Part shown: positions 34,595 through 45,877 of the stretch, piece by piece
Position numbering within the stretch: position 1 is the first letter of the stretch
Layout of the letters: every line of letters starts with the position of its first letter
The notes under the pieces: model-generated
Databases searched by the model: none
What the model saw: only the letters and a program-made list of their open reading frames with translations
Told to the model about the DNA's origin: nothing
Program-made: the position numbers and the translations under genes
Assembly: GCF_014235185.1 (NCBI RefSeq)
Contig: NZ_CP060131.1
Coordinates: 565,501-629,500 of the forward strand
Source of the DNA: Pseudonocardia petroleophila
GTDB lineage: Bacteria > Actinomycetota > Actinomycetes > Mycobacteriales > Pseudonocardiaceae
Direction: 5' to 3'
Length of the DNA stretch: 64,000 bases

Positions 34595-35497
34595 CTAGAG
34601 CCGCACGTACAGGCGCAGCGTCACGTACCCGGTGACGGCGGCGATCCCGGCCCCGATCATCACCAGGATCGGCGAGACCCACACGATGTCGGCCAGCTCG
34701 ATCGGCGGCACCACCCCGTTGGAGACGATCCCCGACAGCAGCTGGTCGATGAACAGGTACTTGCCGGCCAGCAGCCCCGCCGAGGCGATCAGCGCACCGA
34801 CCAGCCCCGTCACCACGGCCTCGATGAGGAACGGCAGCTGGGTGTACCAGCGCGTGGCCCCGACCAGCCGCATGACGCCCACCTCGGTGCGCCGCGTGTA
34901 CGCCGAGACCTGCACGGTGTTGGAGATCAGCAGCAGCGCCGCGACGGCCTGCACCAGCGCGAGCGCGAACGTCACGTTGCGGACGCCGCCGAGGAAGTCG
35001 AACAGCTTCGCGACGACGGCGCGCTGGTCGATGATGTTGCGCACGCCGACCTGCCCGGTCATCGCCTGCGTGACGGCGGCCGCGCCGGCCTCCTGGTCGG
35101 CGAGCCGGACGCGCAGCGTGGCCGGCAGCGACTGCGGCCGCACGACGTCGGCCAGCGCCTGGCCCTCGAACAGCTCGAGGTAGCGCTCGTAGGCCTGCTG
35201 CTGGCTCTCGAACCGGACCGAGTCGACGAGCGGGGAGTTCTCCAGCGTCGCCCGCAGCCCGGTGCAGACCGGCTGGCTGCAGTCGGTGTCGGCGGCGGAC
35301 ACGTCGGCCGTCAGCGCGACCTGCACCTCGACGCGGTCGCTGTAGAGCTGCTCGGTGCGGTCGATCGTGCGCACGGCGAGCAGCCCGGTGCCGACCAGGC
35401 CGAGCGAGATCGCGGTGGTCAGCACCATCGCGATCGTCATCGTGACGTTGCGGCGCAGGCCGGTGAAGACCTCCCGCGTGACGAAGTCGGCCCTCAT
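34595..35497 (-). CDS. ftsX: Cell division ABC-type permease FtsX
   Basis: A 300-residue membrane protein. An N-terminal helix (MTIAMVLTTAISLGLVGTGL) is followed by an extracytoplasmic domain of about 120 residues with a Cys pair (DTDCSQPVCTG). Three C-terminal helices include the FtsX domain (VRNVTFALALVQAVAALLLI). FtsX couples FtsE ATPase to peptidoglycan hydrolases (RipC-type in actinobacteria). It lies 34 bp after ftsE. Confidence 0.95.
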   Translation of the reverse strand: MRADFVTREVFTGLRRNVTMTIAMVLTTAISLGLVGTGLLAVRTIDRTEQLYSDRVEVQVALTADVSAADTDCSQPVCTGLRATLENSPLVDSVRFESQQQAYERYLELFEGQALADVVRPQSLPATLRVRLADQEAGAAAVTQAMTGQVGVRNIIDQRAVVAKLFDFLGGVRNVTFALALVQAVAALLLISNTVQVSAYTRRTEVGVMRLVGATRWYTQLPFLIEAVVTGLVGALIASAGLLAGKYLFIDQLLSGIVSNGVVPPIELADIVWVSPILVMIGAGIAAVTGYVTLRLYVRL

Positions 35498-35531
35498 GGC
35501 GCCTCCCCGGGAGAGAGCACGTCGGCGCGCC

Positions 35532-36221
35532 TCATCGACCGACCCCGTAGACCCCGCGGATCTCGTCGCGCACGACCTGGCCCATGTCGAGCTCGACGAC
35601 GCGGCGGCGCATCGAGTCGACGATCGAGTGGTCGTGGGTGGCCATGACGACCGTCGTGCCGGTGCGGTTGATCCGCTCCAGCAGCAGCATGATGTCCTGG
35701 CTGGTGTCCGGGTCGAGGTTGCCCGTTGGCTCGTCGGCCAGCAGCACCAGCGGCCGGTTGACGAACGCGCGCGCGATCGCGACGCGCTGCTGCTCCCCGC
35801 CGGACAGCTCGTTGGGCAGCCGGTCGGCCTTGCCCCCGAGCCCGACGAGGTCGAGCACCTCCGGCACGACCTTGCGGATCGTGCCGGACGACTTGCCGAT
35901 GACCTCGAGCGCGAACGCGACGTTCTCGCCCACGGTCTTGTTCGGCAGCAGCCGGAAGTCCTGGAACACGCACCCGATGCGCTGGCGCAGCTTCGGCACG
36001 CGGCGCCGGGGCAGCTTCGCGACGTCCATGTCGGAGACGAAGATGCTTCCCCGCGTCGGGACGTCCTCGCGCAGGAGCAGCCTCAGGAACGTCGACTTGC
36101 CGGACCCGGACGGCCCGATGAGGAAGACGAACTCCCCCTTCTCCACGTTCACCGAGACCCGGTCCAGCGCGGGGCGCGTGGACGTCTTGTACGTCTTGGT
36201 GACGCGTTCGAGGCGGATCAC
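35532..36221 (-). CDS. ftsE: Cell division ATP-binding protein FtsE
   Basis: A 229-residue ABC ATPase from GTG 36221 ([16 protein letters not shown] start). Walker [11 protein letters not shown]-loop [13 protein letters not shown], signature [17 protein letters not shown], Walker [14 protein letters not shown] and the His switch ATHDHS are all present. It partners with FtsX at the division site. The longer frame to 36293 lacks a plausible start region. Confidence 0.97.
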   Translation of the reverse strand: MIRLERVTKTYKTSTRPALDRVSVNVEKGEFVFLIGPSGSGKSTFLRLLLREDVPTRGSIFVSDMDVAKLPRRRVPKLRQRIGCVFQDFRLLPNKTVGENVAFALEVIGKSSGTIRKVVPEVLDLVGLGGKADRLPNELSGGEQQRVAIARAFVNRPLVLLADEPTGNLDPDTSQDIMLLLERINRTGTTVVMATHDHSIVDSMRRRVVELDMGQVVRDEIRGVYGVGR

Positions 36222-36322
36222 GCAGGCACGGTACCCAGACCCGGGCCCGGGACCGGCACGCGACCCGCCCCCTCGGCGCGGGACACCGACCACTGGGCGG
36301 GTCCGCCCCGTTCGCCGGCCGC

Positions 36323-37435
<1,113 letters not shown>

Positions 37436-37459
37436 AACGCTCCAGCCTACGCGGGGGGC

Positions 37460-37975
37460 TCAGGAGTCCGGGACGGCGTCCAGCAGCCGGAGCATCGCGC
37501 GGGTGTGGGCGACGACGAAGTCCGCGACGGCCTTGCGGTACGGGTCGGGCTCCCCCTTCGCGACCGCCTTCGCCGCGGTCAGCCGCTGCGCGTAGGCCTC
37601 CCGGCTGTCGCCGACGAGGGCGGCCCGCTGCTTCGGGGTGAGCGAGCCGGAGTGCAGCAGCCGCAGCACCAGCGGGCTGCGGACGGGGTCGGAGGCGGAG
37701 CCCGCCGTCAGCCACGCGGTGAAGGAGCGGCGGCCCGCCGCGGTGATCGAGTACTGCTGCGACGCCCGCGGGCCCTGCTTGCCCGGTCTGAGCAGCCCGG
37801 CCGCCGCGAGCGCGGGCAGCTCCCGGTACACCTGGCTGCGGGTCACCGCGAAGAACGACCCGAACCGCTCCCCCGCCGCCGCCACCAGCTCGCCGCCGCT
37901 CATCGGGCCCTCGTGCAGCAGTCCCAGCAGGGCGGCGGCGGTGGCGTTGACGGGCGTCGCCCTGGCGGGTGGCAT
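37460..37975 (-). CDS. PadR-family transcriptional regulator
   Basis: A 171-residue protein from ATG 37975. The winged helix (NATAAALLGLLHEGPMSGGE, then VTRSQVYRELPALAAAGLL and SITAAGRRSFTAWL) is followed by a C-terminal dimerisation helix (Vir-type PadR). An in-frame ATG at 38014 is less likely. The target is unknown; the divergent peptide ABC importer begins 255 bp away. Confidence 0.88.
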   Translation of the reverse strand: MPPARATPVNATAAALLGLLHEGPMSGGELVAAAGERFGSFFAVTRSQVYRELPALAAAGLLRPGKQGPRASQQYSITAAGRRSFTAWLTAGSASDPVRSPLVLRLLHSGSLTPKQRAALVGDSREAYAQRLTAAKAVAKGEPDPYRKAVADFVVAHTRAMLRLLDAVPDS

Positions 37976-38229
37976 CGCTCCACCGTGCCATCCCGGTGCC
38001 GGACCCGCATCCACAGCGGACCCGGACGGCGTAACGCCGCGCCCACCTCGATCGAGTCATCCGGCGACCCCTCGTCACCGATTGCGGACACGACTGCGCA
38101 GCGGCTTCACGCGGATCACACACGCGGCTCCCCAAAGTACCGGCCAGTAGCCCGGACGGACCACCGAATTCCGTCCCGGCGGTCGACCCGGGCCGGGCGT
38201 GATCCGCCGCCCGGAGAACGAGGAGAGGC

Positions 38230-39207
38230 ATGGCGGGGTTCCTGCTGCGACGGCTCGCCAACTACGTCGCGCTCTGCTTCATCGCCGCGTTCGCGACGTT
38301 CTCGCTGGCCTCGCTGACGTTCAACCCGCTCGCCAGCTACTACGAGCGGACGCCCCCGCCGCCGGCCGAGGTGATCCTGGCCAAGCGCGCGGAGCTGCGG
38401 CTCGACGACCCGATCCCGCTGCGCTTCCTGGGCTGGCTCGGCGACGTGCTGCGCGGCGACTTCGGCACCACCGTCACCGGCACCGACATCGGCGCCGAGC
38501 TGTTCAGCCGCGTCGGCGTCAGCTTGCGGCTGCTGCTGCTCGGCACCGTCATCGGGATCGCGATCGGCGTGGTCGTCGGTGTCGCGGGTGCGATCCGCCA
38601 GTACAAGGTGAGCGACTACGTCTCCACCGTCTTCTCCTTCGTGCTGCTCTCGACGCCGGTGTTCGTGCTCGCGCAGCTGCTCAAGTTCGGCGGGCTGGAG
38701 CTCAACGCGGCGGCCGGCACGACGATCCTGTTCTTCCAGGGGGAGGTGACGCCGAGCTTCCAGGGCAGCGCCGCCGCCGAGCTCGTCGACCGCCTGCAGC
38801 ACCTCGTGCTGCCGACGCTCGCGATCGCGCTCGGCCAGATCGCCCTCTACAGCCGCTACCAGCGCAGCGCCATGCTCGACGTGCTCGGCAGCGACTTCCT
38901 GCGCACCGCCCGCGCGAAGGGCCTCACCCGCCGCCGCGCCCTGTTCACCCACGGCCTGCGCACCGCGCTGATCCCGATGGCCACGCTGTTCGCGTTCGGC
39001 TTCGGGCTGCTGCTCACCGGGGCCGTGCTGACCGAGCGGATCTTCGGCTGGTTCGGGATGGGCGACTGGTTCGTCTACGGCGTGCAGCGCCAGGACACCA
39101 ACATCGTCGCGATCGTCACGCTCTTCGCCGCCGTGCTCATCCTGATCTCCGGCTGGCTGTCCGACGTCCTCTACGCCGCGCTCGACCCGCGCATCAGGAT
39201 CAGGTGA
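38230..39207 (+). CDS. Oligopeptide-type ABC transporter permease (DppB-like)
   Basis: A 325-residue membrane protein, ATG preceded by GAGGAGAGG. It has six helices with the DppB/OppB extracytoplasmic loop after helix 1, and the cytoplasmic EAA-type loop [20 protein letters not shown] (then KGL). First gene of a four-gene importer operon. The extended loop (about residues 155-185) is longer than in E. coli DppB. Confidence 0.92.
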   Translation: MAGFLLRRLANYVALCFIAAFATFSLASLTFNPLASYYERTPPPPAEVILAKRAELRLDDPIPLRFLGWLGDVLRGDFGTTVTGTDIGAELFSRVGVSLRLLLLGTVIGIAIGVVVGVAGAIRQYKVSDYVSTVFSFVLLSTPVFVLAQLLKFGGLELNAAAGTTILFFQGEVTPSFQGSAAAELVDRLQHLVLPTLAIALGQIALYSRYQRSAMLDVLGSDFLRTARAKGLTRRRALFTHGLRTALIPMATLFAFGFGLLLTGAVLTERIFGWFGMGDWFVYGVQRQDTNIVAIVTLFAAVLILISGWLSDVLYAALDPRIRIR

Positions 39208-39212
39208 GGCCG

Positions 39213-40142
39213 ATGTCCACCCCCGTCTCCGTCGGCACCTCACCGGTCGCCGAACCCGAACCCGCCGAGGTGCTCACCTCCCGCGGGCGGCTGGTCCTGC
39301 GGCGCTTCCTGCGCAGCCGCTCCGCGATGGTCGGCGTGGCGGTCGTGGTGGTGCTGTTCCTCCTCGCCTACGTCGCCCCGCTGTTCAGCCCGTGGTCCTA
39401 CTCCGAGCTCGACTACACCGCGTTCCTGCAGGGCCCGTCGGCCGACCACTGGTTCGGCACCACGCAGATCGGCGGCGACCTGTTCACCCAGACCATGGTC
39501 GGGCTGCAGAAGTCGCTGATCATCGGCCTGCTCGTCGGGCTCATCGCCACCGCGCTCGCCGCGGTCGTCGGCGCGGCGGCGGGCTACTTCGGCGGCTGGA
39601 CCGACCGCGTCCTCATGTGGGTCGTCGACCTCATGCTGGTGCTCCCGGCGTTCCTCGTCATCGCGATCCTGTCCCCCGCGTTCGCCGGGGGCAGCTTCCT
39701 CATCCTCGTCGTGCTGCTGGCCGGGTTCGGCTGGATGATCGCGGCCCGGATCGTGCGCGGGCTGACGCTGTCGCTGCGCGAGCGCGAGTTCGTCAAGGCG
39801 GCGCGGTTCATGGGCGTACCGCCGTGGAAGATCATCTTCCGGCACATCCTGCCGAACATGTCCTCGCTGCTGATCGTCGACGCGACGATCGGGATGGGCG
39901 TGGCGATCCTCGGCGAGAGCACGCTGTCGTTCTTCGGGTTCGGCGTGCAGCCGCCCGACGTCTCCCTCGGCACGCTGATCGCCTCGGGGCTGGGGTCCTC
40001 GCAGACCTACCCGTGGCTGTTCCTGTTCCCCGCGGGCTTCCTCGTCGTCGCGATCCTGGCGTTCAACCTGGTCGGCGACGGCCTGCGCGACGCGCTGGAC
40101 TCCAGCTCCGGAGCCGGTCGCCGCACGGAGGAGAAGGCGTGA
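39213..40142 (+). CDS. Oligopeptide-type ABC transporter permease (DppC-like)
   Basis: A 309-residue protein from ATG 39213, five bases after the previous stop. The OppC_N region is at residues 25-75 ([40 protein letters not shown]). The binding-protein-dependent permease domain carries the EAA loop [20 protein letters not shown]. It pairs with the DppB-like permease. The stop overlaps the ATPase start by 4 bp. Confidence 0.92.
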   Translation: MSTPVSVGTSPVAEPEPAEVLTSRGRLVLRRFLRSRSAMVGVAVVVVLFLLAYVAPLFSPWSYSELDYTAFLQGPSADHWFGTTQIGGDLFTQTMVGLQKSLIIGLLVGLIATALAAVVGAAAGYFGGWTDRVLMWVVDLMLVLPAFLVIAILSPAFAGGSFLILVVLLAGFGWMIAARIVRGLTLSLREREFVKAARFMGVPPWKIIFRHILPNMSSLLIVDATIGMGVAILGESTLSFFGFGVQPPDVSLGTLIASGLGSSQTYPWLFLFPAGFLVVAILAFNLVGDGLRDALDSSSGAGRRTEEKA

Positions 40143-42235
40143 CGCTGACCGACCGCATCCTCGACGACCCCGCGGCCGGCCCCGCCGGTCCCGTCCTGTC
40201 GGTGCGCGACCTGTCCGTGTCCTTCCCGAGCGAGGCCGGGCGCGTCGACGCGGTCCGCGGCCTGAGCTACGACGTGGCGCCCGGCGAGGTGCTCGGCATC
40301 GTGGGCGAGTCCGGCTCGGGCAAGTCGGTGTCGTCGATGGCCGTGATGGGCCTGCTGCCGGGCCAGGCGCGCGTCACCGGCTCGGTGCGGTTCCGCGACA
40401 CCGAGCTGCTCGGCCGCTCCGACGCCGAGCTGTCGGAGATCCGCGGCAGGCGCGTCGCGATGGTGTTCCAGGACCCGCTCTCCGCGCTGACGCCGGTCTA
40501 CACGGTCGGCGCGCAGATCGTCGAGGCGCTGCGGATCCACCGGCGCGGGATGTCGAAGACCGACGCGCGGGCCCGGGCCGTCGAGCTGCTCGACCTCGTC
40601 GGCATCCCCAACGCCCGCGACCGCGTCGACGCCTTCCCCCACGAGTTCTCCGGCGGCATGCGCCAGCGCGCGGTGATCGCGATGGCGATCGCCAACGACC
40701 CCGACCTGATCATCGCCGACGAGCCCACGACCGCCCTCGACGTCACGGTGCAGGCGCAGGTCCTCGACGTGCTCAGGACCGCGCGTGAGGTCACCGGCGC
40801 CGGGATCGTGCTGATCACCCACGACCTCGGGGTCGTCGCGGGCGTGGCCGACCGCGTGCTCGTCATGTACGCGGGCCGCGCGGTGGAGACCGCACCCGTC
40901 GACGAGCTCTACGAGTACCCGCGGATGCCGTACACGCTGGGGCTGCTCGGCTCCATCCCGCGCCTGGACGCCGGTCCGCGGCAACCGCTCGTGCCGATCG
41001 AGGGGCAGCCGCCGTCGCTGGCCGAGCTGCCGCCGGGCTGCCCGTTCGCGCCGCGCTGCCCGCTCGCCGTCGACCTGTGCCGGGAGACCGAGCCGACCCT
41101 CGACGCCGTGCGCCCCGACCACCACGCCGCCTGCCACCGCAGCGGCGAGCTCGTGCGCCGCGAAGCCGCGCAGGTCTTCGACGTGCCGGTCATCGACGCG
41201 GCCCCCGAGGTGCCGCGCGAGCGGCGCGAGGTGGTGCTGCGCGTCGAGGACATGGTCAAGCACTACCCGGTGACGGCGGGGTCGATCCTGCGCCGCCGCG
41301 TCGGCACCGTGCAGGCCGTCGACGGCGTCAGCTTCGACGTGCGGTCCGGGGAGACGCTGGCCCTGGTCGGCGAGTCCGGCTGCGGCAAGACCACCACGCT
41401 GACCGAGATCCTGGAGCTGACGCCGCCCCAGCGCGGGAGCGTCGAGGTGCTCGGGCGCGACGTCGCCGGGCTGGGCAGGCGCGACCGCACCGCCCTGCGC
41501 CGCGACGTCCAGGTCGTCTTCCAGGACCCGATCGCCTCGCTCGACCCGCGCATGCCGGTGCACGACATCATCGCCGAGCCGCTCTCGACGCACCGCGTCG
41601 CGGCCGAGGAGATCCGCAGGCGGGTGCCGGAGCTGCTGCGGCTGGTCGGGCTGCGACCCGAGCACGCCGGCCGGTACCCGGCCGAGTTCTCCGGCGGGCA
41701 GCGCCAGCGCATCGGGATCGCCCGCGCGCTCGCGCTGGAGCCGAAGCTGCTGGTGCTCGACGAGCCGGTCTCCGCGCTCGACGTCTCCATCCAGGCCGGC
41801 GTGATCAACCTGCTGGAGGAGCTGCGCGTCCGGCTCGGGCTCGCGTACCTGTTCGTGGCGCACGACCTGTCGGTGGTGCGCCACATCGCCGACCGCGTGG
41901 CCGTCATGTACCTGGGGCGGATCGTCGAGATCGGCGACGTCGCCACGGTCTTCACCGCCCCCGAGCACCCGTACACGCAGGCCCTGCTCTCGGCCATCCC
42001 GATCCCGGACCCGGCCGTCGAGCGGGCGCGGGAGCGGATCCTGCTCACCGGCGACATGCCCAGCCCCGCGGACCCGCCGTCGGGGTGCCGGTTCCGGACG
42101 CGCTGCCCCCGTCACCTGACTCTCGACGAGGCCGACCGGCAGCGGTGCGTCACCGACGACCCGCAGCGACGGCCCCGCACGACCGCCGACCACGAGGTGG
42201 CCTGCCACTTCGCCGCACCGCACGCCGTGCTGTGA
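40139..42235 (+). CDS. Dipeptide/oligopeptide ABC transporter ATPase, fused DppD-DppF
   Basis: A 698-residue protein with two full ABC domains. The first has [12 protein letters not shown], signature [14 protein letters not shown] and Walker [13 protein letters not shown]. The second has [26 protein letters not shown] and [12 protein letters not shown]. Each is followed by an oligopeptide C-terminal region with Cys-rich [16 protein letters not shown] and [11 protein letters not shown] motifs, which in relatives can hold an Fe-S cluster. It energises import through the two permeases. Confidence 0.95.
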   Translation: MTLTDRILDDPAAGPAGPVLSVRDLSVSFPSEAGRVDAVRGLSYDVAPGEVLGIVGESGSGKSVSSMAVMGLLPGQARVTGSVRFRDTELLGRSDAELSEIRGRRVAMVFQDPLSALTPVYTVGAQIVEALRIHRRGMSKTDARARAVELLDLVGIPNARDRVDAFPHEFSGGMRQRAVIAMAIANDPDLIIADEPTTALDVTVQAQVLDVLRTAREVTGAGIVLITHDLGVVAGVADRVLVMYAGRAVETAPVDELYEYPRMPYTLGLLGSIPRLDAGPRQPLVPIEGQPPSLAELPPGCPFAPRCPLAVDLCRETEPTLDAVRPDHHAACHRSGELVRREAAQVFDVPVIDAAPEVPRERREVVLRVEDMVKHYPVTAGSILRRRVGTVQAVDGVSFDVRSGETLALVGESGCGKTTTLTEILELTPPQRGSVEVLGRDVAGLGRRDRTALRRDVQVVFQDPIASLDPRMPVHDIIAEPLSTHRVAAEEIRRRVPELLRLVGLRPEHAGRYPAEFSGGQRQRIGIARALALEPKLLVLDEPVSALDVSIQAGVINLLEELRVRLGLAYLFVAHDLSVVRHIADRVAVMYLGRIVEIGDVATVFTAPEHPYTQALLSAIPIPDPAVERARERILLTGDMPSPADPPSGCRFRTRCPRHLTLDEADRQRCVTDDPQRRPRTTADHEVACHFAAPHAVL

Positions 42236-42252
42236 CACCGAGAGGAATCCGA

Positions 42253-43935
42253 ATGCGATCGAGATCAGCGGTTCTGGCGGCCCTGGCCGCCACCGCGGCA
42301 CTGGTGCTGGCCGGTTGCGGCGGCGTGGGCGGAGGAGCCGCCCCCGGCGGGGGTCTGGCCCCCAACACCGGCGAGCAGGGCGTCAACGACATCAACGAAC
42401 TGCCCCGCGACCAGGTGCAGGACGGCGGCGACCTGCGGTTCCCGCTCGACGCCCTGCCGGACAACTACAACCGCAACCAGGTCGACGGCACGCTGCGCGA
42501 CGGCAAGTTCGTGATGGACCCGCTGATGCCGCACGCCTTCGATGCGCTGGCCGACGGCACCGTCGCGGTGAACACGGACTACTTCACCTCGATCGAGCTG
42601 ACCTCGGAGAACCCGCAGGTCGTCACCTACACGATCAACCCCGAGGCGACGTGGGACGACGGCACGCCGATCACCTGGGTGGACCTCCAGGCCCAGTGGC
42701 AGGCCCAGAACGGCACGAACGAGGCGTTCAGCGTCGCGGGCACCACCGGCTACGAGGACATCACCTCCGTGGAGCGCGGCGTCGACGACAAGCAGGCCGT
42801 GGCCACGTTCGGCACGGTGTTCGCCGAGTGGAGCAGCCTGTTCGACAACATCTACCCGGCGTCGACGAACACCGACCCGGCCACGTTCAACACCGGCTGG
42901 CAGGCCCAGCCGCTGACGACCGCGGGCCCGTTCAAGGTCGAGACCGTCGACGCGACCGCGCAGACGATCACGCTCGTGCGCAACGACGCCTGGTGGGGTG
43001 AGCCGGCGAAGCTGGACCGGGTCATCTACCGCGTCGTCGAGCGCGACGCCCTGGCCGACGCGCTGGCCAACAACGAGATCGACTTCTACGCGATCGGGTC
43101 GAGCGTCGACCTGTTCCAGCGCAGCCAGGGCATCCCGGGGGTCGAGGTGCGGCAGGCCGCCGAGCCGACCTACAACCACATCACCTTCAACGGCGGCGAG
43201 GGCGCGATCCTCGCCGACCCGGCGCTGCGCCGCGCGATCGCCCAGGGCATCGACCGCCAGGTCGTCACCGAGGCGCTGATCGGGCAGATCGTGCCCGACG
43301 CCGTCCCGCTGGGCAGCTTCCTCTACACCGAGGGCTCCGCGAACTACGTCGACCACGCCCCGGCGTTCGACGCCGCCGCCGCGAGCACCGCGCTCGACGG
43401 CCTCGGGTGGGTGTCGCCGGGCGAGGGCCAGGTGCGCACCAAGGACGGGCAGCCGCTGAACCTGCGCTACATCACCACGGCGGGCAACCCGATCAGCGAG
43501 CGCATCTCGACGCTCATCCAGGCCCAGCTCGCCGCGATCGGCGTGGGCGTGGAGTTCGTCCCGGCCTCCTCGGCCGACCTGTTCGACCAGTACGTCACGC
43601 CGGGCAACTTCGACATCGTCGGTTTCGGCTGGTCCGGCACCCCGTTCCCGGTCACCTCGACCCGCAACATCTACTCGACCACCGGGGACCAGAACTACGG
43701 CAGCATCGGGACCCCGGAGATCGACGCGCTGTACACCCAGGCGCTCGGCGAGCTCGACGACACCGCGCGCAACGAGCTGGGCAACCAGATCGACGAGCTG
43801 ATCTGGGAGACCATGCCGCAGCTCCCGCTCTACCAGTCGACCGGCGCGTACGCGGTGCGCAGCACGCTCGCCAACTTCGGTGCGCCGGGCAACGCCGACA
43901 TCGACTACGTCGACTCCGGCTTCACCGCCGGATGA
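42253..43935 (+). CDS. ABC transporter substrate-binding lipoprotein (family 5)
   Basis: A 560-residue lipoprotein: basic start MRSRSAVLAALAATAALVL, then lipobox LAGC at about residues 19-22. The SBP_bac_5 fold follows (VVTYTINPEATWDDGTPITW, GPFKVETVDATAQTITLVRN and NHITFNGGEGAILADPALRR). It resembles the subgroup that includes mycobacterial LpqW-like proteins. It delivers peptides or related ligands to the permeases and ends the importer operon, overlapping the next gene by 4 bp. Confidence 0.92.
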   Translation: MRSRSAVLAALAATAALVLAGCGGVGGGAAPGGGLAPNTGEQGVNDINELPRDQVQDGGDLRFPLDALPDNYNRNQVDGTLRDGKFVMDPLMPHAFDALADGTVAVNTDYFTSIELTSENPQVVTYTINPEATWDDGTPITWVDLQAQWQAQNGTNEAFSVAGTTGYEDITSVERGVDDKQAVATFGTVFAEWSSLFDNIYPASTNTDPATFNTGWQAQPLTTAGPFKVETVDATAQTITLVRNDAWWGEPAKLDRVIYRVVERDALADALANNEIDFYAIGSSVDLFQRSQGIPGVEVRQAAEPTYNHITFNGGEGAILADPALRRAIAQGIDRQVVTEALIGQIVPDAVPLGSFLYTEGSANYVDHAPAFDAAAASTALDGLGWVSPGEGQVRTKDGQPLNLRYITTAGNPISERISTLIQAQLAAIGVGVEFVPASSADLFDQYVTPGNFDIVGFGWSGTPFPVTSTRNIYSTTGDQNYGSIGTPEIDALYTQALGELDDTARNELGNQIDELIWETMPQLPLYQSTGAYAVRSTLANFGAPGNADIDYVDSGFTAG

Positions 43936-44867
43936 CGCCGGGCGCGGACGTGACCGCGGCCCCCCGCGCGCTGCGGTACGGGCTGGTCACGTCCGCGCTG
44001 GTGCTGATCGTGTGCGCCGTGCTCGCCGTCGTGGCGGGCACGGCGTTCGCGTCGGCGACGACGGTCCTCGGGGCCGCGACCCAGCGCACGTTCGGCACCG
44101 TCACGGCCGTCGACGGGGACGCGGTGACCCTCACCTGGGCCCCGGCAGGCGGACCGTCCCGGAACGACTCCGTCGAGCTCGCCGGGCCGCCGCCACCGGT
44201 CGGCACCCGCACCGAGGTGGCCTACTCCGCCGCGGGCGCCCCGCTGATCCCCGGCGCCGCCGTCCTCGCCGACGCCGACCGCGCCCTGAGCACGCTCGTC
44301 CTCGCCGGGGTGGTGGCCGTGCTCGTCGGGGCCGTCGGGGCGTGGCAGGTGGTGTCCCGGCGCCGTGCGCTGCGGCAGCCGCCGCGCACGCTCGACGTCG
44401 GACGGGTCCGGATCCGGTCGGGTCTCACCGGGCGGTCCTGGCTGGAGACCGCGACGGTTCCGCCGCGCTGGGTCCCCCTGCACTTCGACCCGGCCCTGCC
44501 CGCCCTGCCCTCCCCCGCGTCGGTCCGGCTGCGCGGCGATCCGCTGCGGCACCGGTACGTCGCCGCCGAGATCGACGGGCGGCCGGTCCCGCCGAGCGGG
44601 CCGGTCCGGACGGCGGAGCCGCGCGGGCACCGCACCGACAACCCCGCCCGGCCCGACGCCTCGGCGGCGGAGCGCGCGGCGGCCTACGCCCCGCTGCGGC
44701 GCCAGCTGCTCGCCGACCTCCCGCTGACCGTGCCCGCCCCCCTCGTCGCCGCCCTCTGGACCGTGGTGGACGGGGGCGGCTTCGGCACCTGGCTGGCGAC
44801 GACCGCCCTGCTGGCGGCCCTGGCCCTGTTCACGGCCGCGGTCCGGGGCACCGACCCCACCACCTGA
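43932..44867 (+). CDS. Membrane protein of unknown function
   Basis: A 311-residue protein starting within the SBP stop. There are three likely membrane helices: about residues 15-40 (ALVLIVCAVLAVVAGTAFAS), 118-138 (LVLAGVVAVLVGAVGAWQVV) and 285-303 (WLATTALLAALALFTAAV). An extracytoplasmic region with GTVTAVDGDAVTLTWAPAGG lies between the first two, similar to DUF3592-type beta modules. A cytoplasmic region follows. No enzyme motif is seen. Coupling to the importer operon suggests, but does not prove, a related envelope role. Confidence 0.6.
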   Translation: MTPGADVTAAPRALRYGLVTSALVLIVCAVLAVVAGTAFASATTVLGAATQRTFGTVTAVDGDAVTLTWAPAGGPSRNDSVELAGPPPPVGTRTEVAYSAAGAPLIPGAAVLADADRALSTLVLAGVVAVLVGAVGAWQVVSRRRALRQPPRTLDVGRVRIRSGLTGRSWLETATVPPRWVPLHFDPALPALPSPASVRLRGDPLRHRYVAAEIDGRPVPPSGPVRTAEPRGHRTDNPARPDASAAERAAAYAPLRRQLLADLPLTVPAPLVAALWTVVDGGGFGTWLATTALLAALALFTAAVRGTDPTT

Positions 44868-44893
44868 CCGCACCCACACCCCGCCCCCACCCC

Positions 44894-44980
44894 GCGAGTT
44901 TGCCGCCCCCACCCGGCGAGTTCGCCGCTCCCGCCCGGCGAGTTCACCGCTCTCGTCCGACGAGTCGCTGTCATCGGGGA
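44894..44980. repeat. 22-bp tandem repeats in a 351-bp intergenic region
   Basis: A unit close to GCGAGTTCGCCGCTCCCGCCCG occurs at 44894, 44916 and 44938, with a degenerate fourth copy near 44960. The region between the membrane protein gene and the RHH gene (44868-45218) contains this array and a 15-bp inverted repeat but no gene. It looks like a species-specific extragenic repeat. Confidence 0.75.
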
Positions 44981-45040
44981 GAAGCCCGCCACCGGGTCCC
45001 GTCCGGCCGGGCCGCGATCCGCGGACCCCGCGCGCCCGCG

Positions 45041-45096
45041 TGAGCGGAACCCGGTCGCCGTTCGACGGGCCGGGAACCGCAACCGGGTTCCGCTCA
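45041..45096. repeat. 15-bp perfect inverted repeat upstream of the toxin-antitoxin pair
   Basis: TGAGCGGAACCCGGT (45041-45055) and ACCGGGTTCCGCTCA (45082-45096) are exact reverse complements around a 26-nt centre. It lies about 120 bp before the RHH gene. It could be an extragenic palindrome, a terminator for the importer operon or a binding site for the RHH protein. Confidence 0.65.
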
Positions 45097-45218
45097 TCCG
45101 CTGGGCCGCACCACCGTCCGGCCCGGGGATCGTCGCCGGACCGCACCCGCACCCGTCGGACCAGGGCGGACGACCGTGTCTCTGTGCACGGGGCCGCACG
45201 GCCCAGTACTCTCCGCAC

Positions 45219-45461
45219 ATGCGCAGCGAGCGTGTGACGGTGAGCCTGCCGGCCGACCTGGTGGACGAGGCCCGGGGCGCGGTGCGCCGCGGGGCGGCCT
45301 CGAGCATGTCCGCCTACATCGCCGAGGCCGTGGCGGCACGCCAGGTCCGGGAGCGGACGCTGGCCACCCTCGAGGACCTCTACGGCGGTCCCCCACCCCC
45401 CGACGAACTCGACGAGGCCCGCAAGACGCTGCGGCTCGCGCCGCCCGCGGCCGCGGTCTAG
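45219..45461 (+). CDS. Ribbon-helix-helix antitoxin-like protein
   Basis: An 80-residue protein. The N-terminus (SERVTVSLPADLVDEARGAV) is a ribbon-helix-helix DNA-binding segment, followed by SSMSAYIAEAVAARQVRERT as the second helix. The C-terminal third (LEDLYGGPPPPDELDEARKT) would wrap the toxin. It precedes a PIN-like gene by 23 bp, the usual VapB-VapC order. It likely autoregulates the pair. Confidence 0.78.
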   Translation: MRSERVTVSLPADLVDEARGAVRRGAASSMSAYIAEAVAARQVRERTLATLEDLYGGPPPPDELDEARKTLRLAPPAAAV

Positions 45462-45484
45462 GCGCCCGGCATGAGTGACGCTCC

Positions 45485-45877
45485 GTGATCGGCGGCCGGG
45501 TGCTCGACGCCTCCGCCCTCATCGCCTTCGCCACCGGTCGTCCGGTGTACGTGCGCGCGCTCGTCTGGGCCGCGGTGGAGGCCAACATCGTGCTCGCGGT
45601 GCCCAGCGCCGCGCTGAGCAAGGCGTGGTCGGTGCTCGCGCCCGAGCACCACGCCGCGCTCGGCGTGCTGCTCGACCTCCCGATCACCGTGATCGACCAG
45701 CTCGACCCCCGCGCGGCGCAGGAGTCGGGCCTGCTGATGGCCGAGGCCGGCGGCGACGACCTGTCGGCCGGGCAGGTCACCCTGAGCGCGCGGCGGAGGG
45801 GCTGGCCCGCGGTGACGGGCGAGCCGTGGGCCCTGCGCAAGCTCGACACCGCCGTCGCGATCGAGGAGCTCCCCTAG
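45485..45877 (+). CDS. PIN-domain-like (VapC-type) toxin
   Basis: A 130-residue protein from GTG 45485. VLDASALIAFATGRP at the N-terminus supplies the first PIN Asp, and later acidic positions (AEAGGDDLSAGQVTLSARR, then TGEPWALRKLD) fit the rest of the fold. Compared with standard VapC, the internal Glu (as in SELVLAE-like motifs) is not obvious, so RNase activity is uncertain. It converges on the phosphatase gene with a 4-bp overlap at the stops. Confidence 0.68.
   Translation: MIGGRVLDASALIAFATGRPVYVRALVWAAVEANIVLAVPSAALSKAWSVLAPEHHAALGVLLDLPITVIDQLDPRAAQESGLLMAEAGGDDLSAGQVTLSARRRGWPAVTGEPWALRKLDTAVAIEELP

Noticed and set aside
44894..44980. CRISPR array
   Set aside because: The 22-bp units are directly tandem with no spacers and there are no cas genes.
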